Origin: CAVVKW01 sp963761705
Lineage (GTDB): Bacteria; Verrucomicrobiota; Verrucomicrobiia; Chthoniobacterales; JAATET01
DNA length: 64,000 nt
NCBI GenBank assembly: GCA_963761705.1
Contig: CAVXHK010000004.1
Location: forward strand, 372,001-436,000
Reading direction: 5' to 3'
Both the position numbers and the translations under genes were made by a program. Of this stretch, positions 8,925 to 17,800 are shown in pieces. Position 1 is the stretch's first letter. Every line of letters starts with the position of its first letter. Below the pieces are notes generated by a model. That model made no database searches. It was not told where the DNA came from and was given only the letters and a program-made list of their open reading frames with translations.

Positions 8925-8972
8925 GGGAAAACGTCCGACGATGCATTTCTCCGCAATCCCATGCAATCCGCA

Positions 8973-9001
8973 TTGTGAAATGAAACAAATTCGCCTAAAA
9001 C
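8973..9001 (+). promoter_or_regulatory. Possible sigma70-type promoter of the H1-like gene
   Basis: TTGTGA at 8973-8978 and TAAAAC at 8996-9001 are spaced by 17 bases. The expected start of transcription falls within a few bases of the ATG at 9009 and no Shine-Dalgarno is present, so if the promoter is real the mRNA would be nearly leaderless. This is by eye only. Confidence 0.3.
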
Positions 9002-9008
9002 CTCCGTC

Positions 9009-9398
9009 ATGCCCGCTGCAAAAAAGAAAACCACCGCCAAGAAGCCCGCCACCAAGAAAGCTTCGCCAACCCAAGCCGCCACGACCGGCGTCAAAAAAAC
9101 TGCCGCCGCCGCGAAGAAGAAAGCCACCATTCCCAAGACCGCTTCCGCCAAGGCCAAGGCAACCAAAGCCATTCCCGCGGACCGCGAACAGAGGCTCGCC
9201 GAGCAGGCCCTCAGCCTCGTTGATCAAGCTGCCGCCGTCCTCCGCGACCGCATTCGTGACGGAGCCACCCAAACGGCCAAAGGCCGCATCGCCGCAAAAA
9301 AGAAGGCCAACACCCTCCTCACCCGAGCCAGTGGCAACCTCAACAAAGCCGTCGACTCCGGCACCGCGAACCTCCAAAAGCTCCTCGGCAAGTTATAA
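9009..9398 (+). CDS. Histone H1-like (Lys/Ala-rich) DNA-binding protein
   Basis: 129 residues. The first ~58 residues are a tail of Lys/Ala/Pro/Thr with AAKKK and AKK repeats (MPAAKKKTTAKKPATKKAS), like eukaryotic H1 C-terminal tails, chlamydial Hc proteins and AlgP. Residues 59-129 form a predicted amphipathic helical part (REQRLAEQALSLVDQAAAVL). Such proteins coat DNA through charge and can compact the nucleoid; this role is inferred from composition, since low-complexity tails do not prove homology. It stands alone between the divergent lrp-like gene and the convergent fthC, with a strong hairpin downstream. Confidence 0.8.
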   Translation: MPAAKKKTTAKKPATKKASPTQAATTGVKKTAAAAKKKATIPKTASAKAKATKAIPADREQRLAEQALSLVDQAAAVLRDRIRDGATQTAKGRIAAKKKANTLLTRASGNLNKAVDSGTANLQKLLGKL

Positions 9399-9402
9399 GA
9401 AA

Positions 9403-9465
9403 GGGGCGCAGCCCCGGGGAACACAATCCCTCTCGGGTGAGAGTGACGGGCGTCCCGCCCGTCAC
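9403..9465. terminator. Hairpins between convergent H1-like and fthC genes
   Basis: Two palindromes: GGGGC-GCA-GCCCC at 9403-9415, and a perfect 10-bp stem at 9443-9452/9456-9465 with loop TCC. The second overlaps the fthC stop codon. Neither has a U-run, so they may work as bidirectional attenuators. The second has the same shape and TCC loop as a palindrome at 14741-14761, so it is also a member of the dispersed repeat family. Confidence 0.5.
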
Positions 9466-10025
9466 ACCTTGCACGCAAGCACACCCATCTCGGTAACCAC
9501 CCGCCCAACCCGGCCGTCGTGGGCACCAACCGGCACCGCGCTAACCACCTGCCGCTCAAACGCCACCCCCACCCGCGCAACCCCCAGCGGCAAATCGGCC
9601 AAAAGCCGATCATAAAACCCCCCACCGCGCCCGAGCCGCCGACCTGCGCGGTCAAACGCCAACCCCGGCACGAGCACCAAGTCCGCTTCCTGCCGATCGA
9701 TCACCCGCGCGTCGGCGTCCGGTTCCCGCACACCAAAGGCACCAGTCCGTAAGTCGCCGACCCCGCCCACCTCACAAAACTCCAAACCCGCGCCCCCCAC
9801 CACCCGCGGAAACCCAAACCGCACCCCCGTCGAGCCATCCCCCCACCAATCCGGCTCCGTCCCCATCGACGCAAACCCCAGCACCACCCGCGCCTCCGTT
9901 CGCGCAATCTCCGCCCGCACCTCAGCTGCAATCCGCGCCGAAGCTCCGACCCGCTCCGCCCCCGACAGCCCGCGCAAAACCGCCCGCATCGTCACCCGCA
10001 TCGTTTGCTTTTGTTCGGAAATCAT
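9462..10025 (-). CDS. fthC: 5-formyltetrahydrofolate cyclo-ligase
   Basis: 187 residues from the ATG at 10025; a second ATG at 10001 is possible. The family signature is clear: LVLVPGLAFD followed by RRLGRGGGFYDRLLA. The N-terminal helix MRAVLRGLSGAERVGAS matches the usual K/R-x-x-LR start. The enzyme turns 5-formyl-THF into 5,10-methenyl-THF with ATP, in cytosolic one-carbon metabolism. A much longer upstream frame is antisense to the metallo-hydrolase and is not real. The 5' end faces that of the metallo-hydrolase gene with at most about 20 bases between or overlapping, so the two promoters must lie inside each other's leader or coding start. Confidence 0.9.
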   Translation of the reverse strand: MISEQKQTMRVTMRAVLRGLSGAERVGASARIAAEVRAEIARTEARVVLGFASMGTEPDWWGDGSTGVRFGFPRVVGGAGLEFCEVGGVGDLRTGAFGVREPDADARVIDRQEADLVLVPGLAFDRAGRRLGRGGGFYDRLLADLPLGVARVGVAFERQVVSAVPVGAHDGRVGRVVTEMGVLACKV

Positions 10026-10043
10026 AGAAAACTGCCCCGCGCG

Positions 10044-10973
10044 ATGGTTCGAAAAATGATCAAGACCAAGCTCGGCGAGCGACGCCGCCCCGAGCACCAC
10101 ATCACGATGAAGCCCGGCAGCGGCTGGCACAAACGCAATTTCCTCGCCGAAGTCCTCATCCCCACCCTCTTCACCCGCCGCAACGGGTCCAATCTCCAGC
10201 CCGACTTCCCCCCCATCGGCGAGAACCAAGTCTGCATCACCTGGACCGGCCACGCCTCCTTCCTCATCCAGACCGCCCGCACCTCCATCCTCATCGACCC
10301 CAACTGGGCGAAGTGGCTCAAGGTCATCAAGCGCATCAAGCACCCCGGCCTCGAACTGCACCACCTCCCCGACATCGACCTCGTCCTCGTCACCCACGCC
10401 CACTTCGACCACCTCGACAGAAAGACCCTCCGCGCCGTCGCCGACCAGCAACCCATCGTCGTTCCCGAGAACGTCGGCGGTCTGGTCAAAAATCTCGGCT
10501 TCCACGTCGTCCACGAGCTCCCCGTCGGCCAGTCCATCGAGCACGAAGACGTCCGCGTCACCATGACCCCCGCCTACCACTGGGGCGCCCGCATGCTCCA
10601 CGACGTCCACCGCGGCTTCGGCGGCTACCTCATCGAAGTCGGCGGTCGCTCTATCCTCCACGCCGGCGACAGCGCCTACGTCCCCGGATTCTTCGAAAAA
10701 ATCGCCGACCGCCACGACGTCGAGATCGCCCTCCTCCCGATCGGAGCCTACGAGGCCCCCAGCAAACGCGACGTCCACATGAACCCGGAGCAAGCCGTCC
10801 TCGCCTTCCAGGAACTTCGCGCCCGCACCTTGATCCCCATGCACTACGGCACTTTCCGCCTCAGCTACGAACCCCCGACCGAACCCCCCGAACGCCTCTG
10901 CGAAGCCGCTCAAAAAGTCGGCCTCCTCCAAAACGTCCACATCCTCACCGAAGGCCAACCCGTCCTCTTCTAA
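10044..10973 (+). CDS. Metallo-beta-lactamase-fold hydrolase (NAPE-PLD/UlaG-like)
   Basis: About 309 residues. The metal motif HxHxDH is present (VTHAHFDHLD), preceded by WTGHASFLIQ and ILIDPNW and followed by HAGDSAY and PMHYGTFRLSYEPP. This set is typical of the Zn-dependent phosphodiesterase-like group containing NAPE-phospholipase D and UlaG relatives. Likely cytosolic; the substrate is unknown. Starts at 10044, 10056 or 10107 are possible. The open frame extends to 10005, but that would overlap the divergent fthC start, so 10044 is chosen without Shine-Dalgarno support. Confidence 0.85.
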   Translation: MVRKMIKTKLGERRRPEHHITMKPGSGWHKRNFLAEVLIPTLFTRRNGSNLQPDFPPIGENQVCITWTGHASFLIQTARTSILIDPNWAKWLKVIKRIKHPGLELHHLPDIDLVLVTHAHFDHLDRKTLRAVADQQPIVVPENVGGLVKNLGFHVVHELPVGQSIEHEDVRVTMTPAYHWGARMLHDVHRGFGGYLIEVGGRSILHAGDSAYVPGFFEKIADRHDVEIALLPIGAYEAPSKRDVHMNPEQAVLAFQELRARTLIPMHYGTFRLSYEPPTEPPERLCEAAQKVGLLQNVHILTEGQPVLF

Positions 10974-11052
10974 TCCCTCAGATGGAAAAGCAGGCATCCG
11001 GCCCGTCGTGCTAGGCATCCTTGCCCGGCACCCCACCCCAAAACGCGAAGCG

Positions 11053-11835
11053 TCACTCCTCCCCGTCCTCCAGCACCTCCCGCAACCCGTCGTAACTCCC
11101 CGGCCGCTCGGGATTCTTCGCCAACCCGCGAATCACCCCCACCGCCCGCCGTCCCCCCTCGCCGTCATCGTCCCGCGAGAACCGCCCAAACTCTTCCCCG
11201 GCGTCGTCACCCGCCCGGTCGCTCACCACCCGCATCGCCACCATCGGCACCCCAAACGACCGGCACGCCACCACGAGCCCGAAGAGGTTCAAGTCGATCG
11301 CCCCCGCCCCGGTCCGCTCCCGCAACCCATCCCGAAAGGCATCCGAAGCGCTGAAGACCTCCCCGCTCGCCACCACGAGCGGCTCCATTTTCCCCACCGC
11401 AACCCAATCCGGCACCGCCACCTCGAACGTCGCCGCCCGCGCCATCGCAAATCCCCCGACGTTCTCCGTCCCGCGCTGATACCCCACCACCCGCTCCACC
11501 AAAAACCATTCCCCGATCTTTGCCTTCGCATCCAGTCCCCCAACTGGACCGACCGAAACCACCAGATCGCACGGATACTTAGCGAACACAGCCGACGCCG
11601 AGACAGCCGTCACCACGCACCCAGCGCCCATCCGCGCGGCCACGACCTCGTGACCCCCGATTTTCAAGATCTCGACCTCCGTCCCGCCCACCTTCGCCAT
11701 CCGCCCGGCCCCACCCGCCTCCGCCCGCAAAGCCGCGAAATCCGCGTCCAAGGCGTAGAAAAACCCAACCGTCTCCCCGCGCAACGACGTCGCCAAAAGA
11801 ACGAGAGAAACAAAGACCCCAAATCGCACCATCAT
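11053..11835 (-). CDS. Exported nucleosidase/phosphorylase-fold protein (MTA/SAH nucleosidase-like)
   Basis: 260 residues from the ATG at 11835 (a second ATG follows directly). The start is chosen because it gives a clear signal peptide (VRFGVFVSLVLLATSLRG, cleavage near residue 18-20). The body has the purine nucleoside phosphorylase/nucleosidase fold: FFYALDADFAAL at the start, GPVGGLDAKAKIGEW, DLNLFGLVVACRSFGVPMV, and MRVVSDRAGDDAGEEF, whose SD motif matches the ribose/base-contacting segment of MTA/SAH nucleosidases. Intracellular members of this family lack signal peptides, so an exported form is unusual; purine salvage outside the cell or damage to foreign nucleosides are possibilities. 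A broken copy of its 3' half lies at 20290-20600. Confidence 0.75.
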   Translation of the reverse strand: MMVRFGVFVSLVLLATSLRGETVGFFYALDADFAALRAEAGGAGRMAKVGGTEVEILKIGGHEVVAARMGAGCVVTAVSASAVFAKYPCDLVVSVGPVGGLDAKAKIGEWFLVERVVGYQRGTENVGGFAMARAATFEVAVPDWVAVGKMEPLVVASGEVFSASDAFRDGLRERTGAGAIDLNLFGLVVACRSFGVPMVAMRVVSDRAGDDAGEEFGRFSRDDDGEGGRRAVGVIRGLAKNPERPGSYDGLREVLEDGEE

Positions 11836-12109
11836 GCCGCGAACTACCAACCGACCCTCCCGACCACAAGCCCCATCGGCGCAGCCGCATCCGGGGAGCG
11901 CACGCTTCCAGGGTGCCGTGCCGAGCTTCCAGCTCGTCACAATTGCACGCAAGCGCACCTAACCAACCGCCCACCAACGCCTTCCACCAAACACCCTTCA
12001 CCCCTACTCACCCGCTCCCCGTCCAAAATAGAGCTTTCCCCTATCTTTAAGCCAACTCACCAAAACCCCTTGCTACCCCCAGCAATCACCCGTTGCCCCT
12101 CGACCCGCG
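11836..12109. repeat. Intergenic region with GGAG-footed palindromes
   Basis: Upstream of the nucleosidase. It holds GGGGAGCGCACGCTTCCA followed by GGGTGC (about 11895-11919) and a second short palindrome, CGAGCTTCCAGCTCG (about 11923-11937). Both share the GCTTCCAG core with palindromes at 14691 and 38174. The rest is cytosine-rich sequence without a visible gene. Confidence 0.45.
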
Positions 12110-12379
12110 GTCACGCGAAAACAATTCCTCCGCTCCGCCGCCACCCTCGGTCTCCTTGCCCCGCTCGCTGCCCTCCCCCTCCTCCGCTCCGCCAACGCCA
12201 AAAAGACCTCCAAGGCCACCCGCAACTTCCGCATCCGCGCCGTCGACCCGGCACTCTGCTCCCCGTCATTTCTCACCTATTGCCGCCAAGCCCGCTTCGA
12301 CACCCCCGAATCCGCCCACGCCGCCAGCCGCCGCACCCGCCACCCTTTCGAGATCTACGAGGAGACCGTGAGCACGTAG
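12110..12379 (+). pseudogene. Possible small exported protein with Tat-like leader but no start codon
   Basis: An 89-residue frame reads VTRKQFLRSAATLGLLAPL followed by a small hydrophobic stretch ending RSANA, which looks like a twin-arginine-type signal peptide. A basic 60-residue remainder ends EIYEETVST and a TAG stop. The leader would normally begin MTRKQ, but the codon is GTC. No ATG, GTG or TTG occurs in frame upstream in the stretch I checked. A single base change from GTG would explain it, so this is either a decayed gene or a sequence error. The rest of the protein is not recognised. It could also be a chance frame, although the leader composition argues against that. Confidence 0.35.
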
Positions 12380-12490
12380 ATCCCACCACTTTGCCTGGCT
12401 CAAACCCCCTGCAGGGGCGTCGGGGCCGGGCTTCCCCGCGGGTGCACCAGCACCCCGGGGACCAATTTCCCCAAATCGTAATCACTCCCC

Positions 12491-14674
12491 ATGACCTACC
12501 GCAAATCCCGCCGCGAGCCGCCCGCTGACAAGCGCGCGATTTCCGCCAAGCTCCGGCGGGCCAGCGAACTCCTCACCACCGACGACACCGCCGCCGCGCT
12601 CACCGAACTCAACGTCATCGCCCTCGCCGACCGCGGCCCCGCGATCCGCTCCCAAGTCGCCGCCCTCGCCGCCAAATCCGAGGCCGCCCAGGGCCGCTTC
12701 ACCGCAGCCGCCAGCGCTTACGACCGCGCCGAGACACTCGCCCCCGCGGACGGCGACACCTGGCTCTCCCCCGCCCTCGGCCAAGTCCGCTCCCTCCTCC
12801 GCGCCGTCGAAGTCGACACCGCCCAAGAGCACGCCACCGCCACCCTCGCCAAAGCCGAGAAGCGCTGGGCTGAATACGAAAAAGCCGCCGGCCGCGCCGC
12901 CACCACCCTCCGCCAGGGAGCGACCTTCACCGTCGAGGCCCGCCCACCCCGGCCCAGCGTCGTCGCCTTCCGCCTCGGCCAGCAATTCTGGCAGGAAGGC
13001 GAACCCGACACCGCCGCCTTCTACTACGCTGAATCCCTCCGGATCGAACCCGACGGCGCCACCCGCGCCCGCATCGAGCTCGCCCGCCTCGCCCTCCTCA
13101 ACGAGGACCCCGCCACCGCCCTCGACCTCGCCCGCCAAGCCCTCAACCTCGGCCAATTCCACGCCAAGACCCTCTCCGCCTGGCCCATCGCCATCGCCGC
13201 CGCCCGCGCGCTCGGCACCCCCGACCTCACCGACCAACTCGCCCGCGGCCTTGCCCAAGCCACTCCCACCGTCCGCGGCCGCGCCCGCCTCGGCATCGCC
13301 CGCGCCCTCCGCGAATCCGGCGACCCGACCTGGGAAAATTTCGCCAACCCCGGCCCCCGCGAAGACCCCCGCCACATCCTCGCCGCCGAGTTTGGCAAAA
13401 TGAAGCTAGCCTCCGCGGTCCAGGCGGGCCGCGGCACCCGTCACCTCGTTCGCCTCGCCACCGACCTCGCCGCCACCCCCAACCTCGCGCCCCGCGAGTG
13501 GCTCGGAGCCGCCAAAGCCATCGTCACCGCCCGCCTCGCCGACGAAAAGAACCCCTCCATCAGCGGCCTCCTCACCAAAGGCACCGCCACCTACGGCCCC
13601 GCCGCCACCAACGAACTCGCTCTCGGTCTCGCCACCGCCTGCCTCGACGCCCAGCGCCCCGACCTCGCCACCCCGTTGCTGCGCGACATCATCCGCGACA
13701 ACGTCGGCGACGCCACCTGGTCCCGTGCCACCTGGACCGCCGCCCGCACCCTCAAAGCAGACGGCGACCTCGAACCGGCCGCCAAGCTCTTCGATCGCCT
13801 CGCCCGCCGGGCCGAGGTCCCCGAGCGCTTCCGCCTCACCGCCCGCCTCGAGTGGCTCCGCACCGTTGTCGCCTCCGGCAACCTCGACGCCCTCGCCGGG
13901 GCCCGCGAAGAGATCCTCACCGCCGCCCGCCGCCTCGACGATTTCGAGCTCCTCCTCGACCTCGCCCGCCAGATGACCTTGGCCCCGGCGGAGATCGCCA
14001 CCGCCGCCGAGGAAGTCTTCGACCGCGGCGAACGCCTCGCCCGCCGCGCCTTTCAAGCCGCCGCCCTCCCCGCCGACGCCGCCACCATCGCCTTCAAACT
14101 CTTCCGCCGCCAAAGCGACTTCGGCCGATTCGCCGCCATCACCAGTGCCTGGGAAGAGATCCCGGAGAAGAAGAAACTCTGGCTTTGGTCCCCCCAAGCC
14201 GCCCTCTGGGAAGCCATCGCCCTCGTCGCCACCGCCTACCGCGCCCAAGGCGCCCCCACCGCCGCCACCACCCTAGTAGACCTCCACCTCACCGACCCCG
14301 CCACCCCGCCCGAGGCCCTCGCCATCATTGGCATTCCGGAAGCCCTCGCCACTCTCTACGCCGGCGACCTCCCCACCGCCCTTGACGAACTCACTTGGAT
14401 CGCCAATCAAGCCCCCACCCACCCCCTAAGCGCCTACGCCCACTACTGGTTCGCCCTGCGCGACCAACAATCCGGCCGCCCCATCGCCCAACACCTCCAA
14501 GCCATCCACTTGGCCCTGGGAGAAAGCCCCAGCCTAAGCTGGCAACGCGACCTCACCGCCAGAGCCAACCTCCTAACCGCCAACCTAAACCTGGAAAAAA
14601 CCACTTCCCCCTACCCAAAAGAAGTCCTAACCACCCAACTAGCCACCATCAAAGAAGACCTAGCCAGATGGTAG
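12491..14674 (+). CDS. Large helical (TPR-like) repeat protein
   Basis: 727 residues without signal peptide or membrane segment. The whole chain is made of paired amphipathic helices in TPR style, for example ASELLTTDDTAAALTELN, FTAAASAYDRAETLAP, EGEPDTAAFYYAESLRI and LPTALDELTWIANQAPTHPL. No catalytic motif is seen. TPR proteins act as scaffolds, so it may assemble a complex or act in cell-envelope or secretion functions; the partner is unknown. The gene is extremely C-rich in third codon positions (one sampled 60-base line counts 41 G+C). It ends just before the palindrome cluster in front of the giant LamG gene. Confidence 0.75.
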   Translation: MTYRKSRREPPADKRAISAKLRRASELLTTDDTAAALTELNVIALADRGPAIRSQVAALAAKSEAAQGRFTAAASAYDRAETLAPADGDTWLSPALGQVRSLLRAVEVDTAQEHATATLAKAEKRWAEYEKAAGRAATTLRQGATFTVEARPPRPSVVAFRLGQQFWQEGEPDTAAFYYAESLRIEPDGATRARIELARLALLNEDPATALDLARQALNLGQFHAKTLSAWPIAIAAARALGTPDLTDQLARGLAQATPTVRGRARLGIARALRESGDPTWENFANPGPREDPRHILAAEFGKMKLASAVQAGRGTRHLVRLATDLAATPNLAPREWLGAAKAIVTARLADEKNPSISGLLTKGTATYGPAATNELALGLATACLDAQRPDLATPLLRDIIRDNVGDATWSRATWTAARTLKADGDLEPAAKLFDRLARRAEVPERFRLTARLEWLRTVVASGNLDALAGAREEILTAARRLDDFELLLDLARQMTLAPAEIATAAEEVFDRGERLARRAFQAAALPADAATIAFKLFRRQSDFGRFAAITSAWEEIPEKKKLWLWSPQAALWEAIALVATAYRAQGAPTAATTLVDLHLTDPATPPEALAIIGIPEALATLYAGDLPTALDELTWIANQAPTHPLSAYAHYWFALRDQQSGRPIAQHLQAIHLALGESPSLSWQRDLTARANLLTANLNLEKTTSPYPKEVLTTQLATIKEDLARW

Positions 14675-14686
14675 TGCTACTTCAAG

Positions 14687-14820
14687 GAGCGGCGGCTTCC
14701 AGCCGCCGAAGTGGGGGAACGCAAGCGTCCCCGCGTGCGAGATGTGGCGTCCCGCCACATCAAAAGCCAACGCAAAGCGAGCCTGGGCTCTTGAGGAGCG
14801 GTCCGGCAGCCGCCGGACCG
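14687..14820. repeat. Cluster of three GGAG-type palindromes
   Basis: Three perfect inverted repeats lie in a row: GGCGGC-TTCCA-GCCGCC at 14691-14707 (preceded by GGAGC), a 9-bp stem with loop TCC at 14741-14761, and a 9-bp stem at 14799-14807/14812-14820 preceded by GAGGAG. A GGAG foot next to a short GC-rich hairpin is the layout of REP elements mobilised by RAYT-type transposases. They lie in front of the giant LamG gene and argue that its coding part begins after or within this block. Confidence 0.6.
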
Positions 14821-17800
14821 AACCAACCCAAACGCGAAGGGTCATTCAAAACGAACCTCCGTCAAGTTCTTGCCGCCCTCCTCTTCCTCACGATCTTCAC
14901 CACCACCCAAGCCGCCACCATCACCAAAGGCACCACGGACGCCTACCACCCCAGCTTCGTCAGCGCCACTACCCCCAGCCCCGCCCTCATCTGGGATCGC
15001 CGCGCCACCCTCTCCGCCACTCCCCACACCTTCACCATCGCGGCGACACCCGGCATCGGCTGGCGCGTCCTCTCCGCCACCATCCCCGGTCCGAACGGAG
15101 ACCCCATTCCCGTCACGCTCCCACCGCCCGCCCCCGCCCCCAACGACAAACTCAACTTCACGATCCAGCGCGACCTCACCGCCACCGCCGACACCGCCGA
15201 CCTCCTCACCGTCACCTTCGCCACCCACGGCCTCAAACCCGACGGCACCCCCGATCGCACTCAGTCAGTCACCCCCGACGCCTTCATCGTCCCCGACGTC
15301 ACCACCTACGATTCCGATGAAAACGACCTGCCCGACCTGTGGGAACTTGCTCACTTCGGCCACCTCGGAAACGACCCGAACGGCAATCCCGATCTCGACC
15401 AACATTCGAACTTCGAGGAATGGACCAACGGCACCGACCCCAACCACCACGACGGCGGGCCTGACTTCCGACTCATCGGTCGCTGGCAGTTCACCGAAGG
15501 ATTTGGCAACACGTTTCAAGACGAGGCTTCCAGTCCGCATCCGGGCACGCTTCACGGGAACTACCAATGGCGAACGGACCCAGACGAGCGACGATACATC
15601 GAGTTTTCCGACAACCAGGCCGGTGCCACGATCGAAGCTCCCGACCTCGTGCTCGGCGATGACGGTGCGGATTTCACGGTCACCTTCTGGTTCAAACTTC
15701 TCGGACAGAATACAGGTTTCTGGCGTGAGATGATCCGAAGAAGCGGCAACGACTGGCAACGAACGTTCGCACTTTGGCTTTCACCTCATACCAGCCAGAT
15801 TCATGCTCGAATCTCGGGGGTCACGAACCCGAACCTGGGAATCTGGCAGAGCGCGAACCACCTTGGTTTCATCGAATGGTCCCACGTGGCCTACGTCAAG
15901 CGCGGCGATCGTTTGGAACTCTACGTCAACGGAACGTTCGATTCGTCCGAAGTTTTCACCGAGCCGATTGTCGGCAACGACGGCCCAATCACGATCGGCA
16001 AAGCCTTCTACGAAGGTATTCACGCCGGATACGACGATCTCAGAATCTACAACGCCGCCCTGTCTCCCGAGGAAATCGCCACCCTCCAAATTGTCGCCGA
16101 CGCCGACCCCGATCGAGACGGCCTCACCAACGAGCAGGAACTCGCCCTTGGAACCAACCGCAACGACCCCGACACCGACTACGACGGCAACCCCGACAAC
16201 GCCGACCCCGATCCGCTCGATTCGAGTGTCTTCACCGCGATCCGCCTCGGTCACTGGAACTTCAACGCCTCGAGCTTCCTCTCCGATTCCGGCAAACCCC
16301 CGCTCATTAATGAAAACAACACCCTCGCCGTTCCCGGCATCCAAGGCCACGCCCTCGACATCCTCCCCGACGTCGCCTCCAGCCTCACCCTCGCGCACAA
16401 CAACGCCGACGGCTCCGCCAACATCAATCTGCAGCGCGGCACCATTCGATTTTGGATAAAGCCATCCTGGAGTAGCGCGTCCGAAGGTGGCATTGGCCCC
16501 GGTTCTTGGGCACGCGCCCTCGAATTCGGGGGCTGGCCGCCAACCGCCCACGACAGCTACTGGGCAATCCAATTCAATCCCGAGGGCAATCTCATCTATC
16601 TTGCGAATTGGGCGCCAATAGACGGGGTTTACCATGCCGGTCTTGGGGCAAGCGCAACCATCGCGTGGAACGCGGGCGAATGGCACCAAGTCACGGCTAC
16701 ATATGGTCCCAGCGGCTCAAAAATTTACATCGACGACAAGGCACCGGGAATCGGCGCTCCATCCGTGCCCACGACGGCGGCAAATCGAGCGCTTCGCTTC
16801 TCCATCGGCACCAATCACTGGCAGGGTGAACGAGCCACCGGCCAAATCGACGAACTCGAAACCTTCAACTACGAACTCGACCCCGCGATAATCACCACCA
16901 CCTACACCACCCAACGCACCCAACTCACCGCCCGCGACATCAACGGCGGCATCCCCCCCGACTGGGAGAACCGCTACTTCCCACCCGGCTCCGCCACCCC
17001 CATCCCAACCGATCCCGCCGCCCGACAAACGTGGCGAAACACCCCAACCTTCGGCGGCCTCACCAACGGAGAAAAAGCCGCCTACGACCTCGACCCCACC
17101 AAAGCCTCCACCAACGAAATCGGCATCGACGACGGCTGGCTCATCAAATACGGAATCGATCCGAAAGTTGCGGACCCAACCAGCGATGACGACGAGGGCG
17201 TCGGCGATGGTCTAATCCTTCGGGATGAATTTATTTATGCGACGCACCCCGATAATACCGACAGTGACAACGACGATTCGGAGGACGGAATCGACGGATG
17301 GGCACTTGAAAAATTTTTCAGCCCTAAGAGACTTTCAGAGGTCACTTACGTCCCAATCGCCCTCGGCGAACTCGGATACGACGAGGACTATCATGCATAT
17401 GGTATCGACGACTTCGGCAATGTTCTCGGGAGCAAAATCACCGAATCCGGAAGTGAGAGCCGCACTCAAAGCGTGTACTTCGAACTCGCGGAAGCAACCT
17501 CCCATGACGTTCCAGTTCATGACATTTCGTTGGAGGATGGAGGCGGCCAAGGTTCAGGTTTTGAATACGTAGTTGGCATGCTAGGCTCCGGAGGAAATTT
17601 CAACCTGATGAGCAACGCTGGAAAAATTGCAGGTTGGATGATTGGCCCTGCTCCAAACATTCAAATTCTTCAGACTTGGACACTCGATGGCGGTGTCGAG
17701 ACGCCAACTAAATACGACGAGATGCCCGAAAACTATGATCGTTACTTTTATATAGGAGGCTACGTCTCGCAGATGACCGGCGACGGAACGGTTTATTGCC

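Noticed and set aside
8925..9377. Upstream extension of the Lrp frame to 310 residues
   Set aside because: It runs antisense through the H1-like gene and is Gly-rich; the HTH begins at the ATG at 8924.
10026..11036. Upstream extension of the fthC frame to 524 residues
   Set aside because: The extension is antisense to the metallo-hydrolase and unrelated to the cyclo-ligase family; the ATG at 10025 or 10001 fits the family start.
12482..14248. Two long Gly/Ala/Glu-rich frames on the minus strand
   Set aside because: Mirror images of the TPR gene; periodic composition only.
14395..14790. 5' extension of the giant LamG frame
   Set aside because: It lies inside the TPR gene and the palindrome cluster, is His/Pro-rich and precedes the signal segment.
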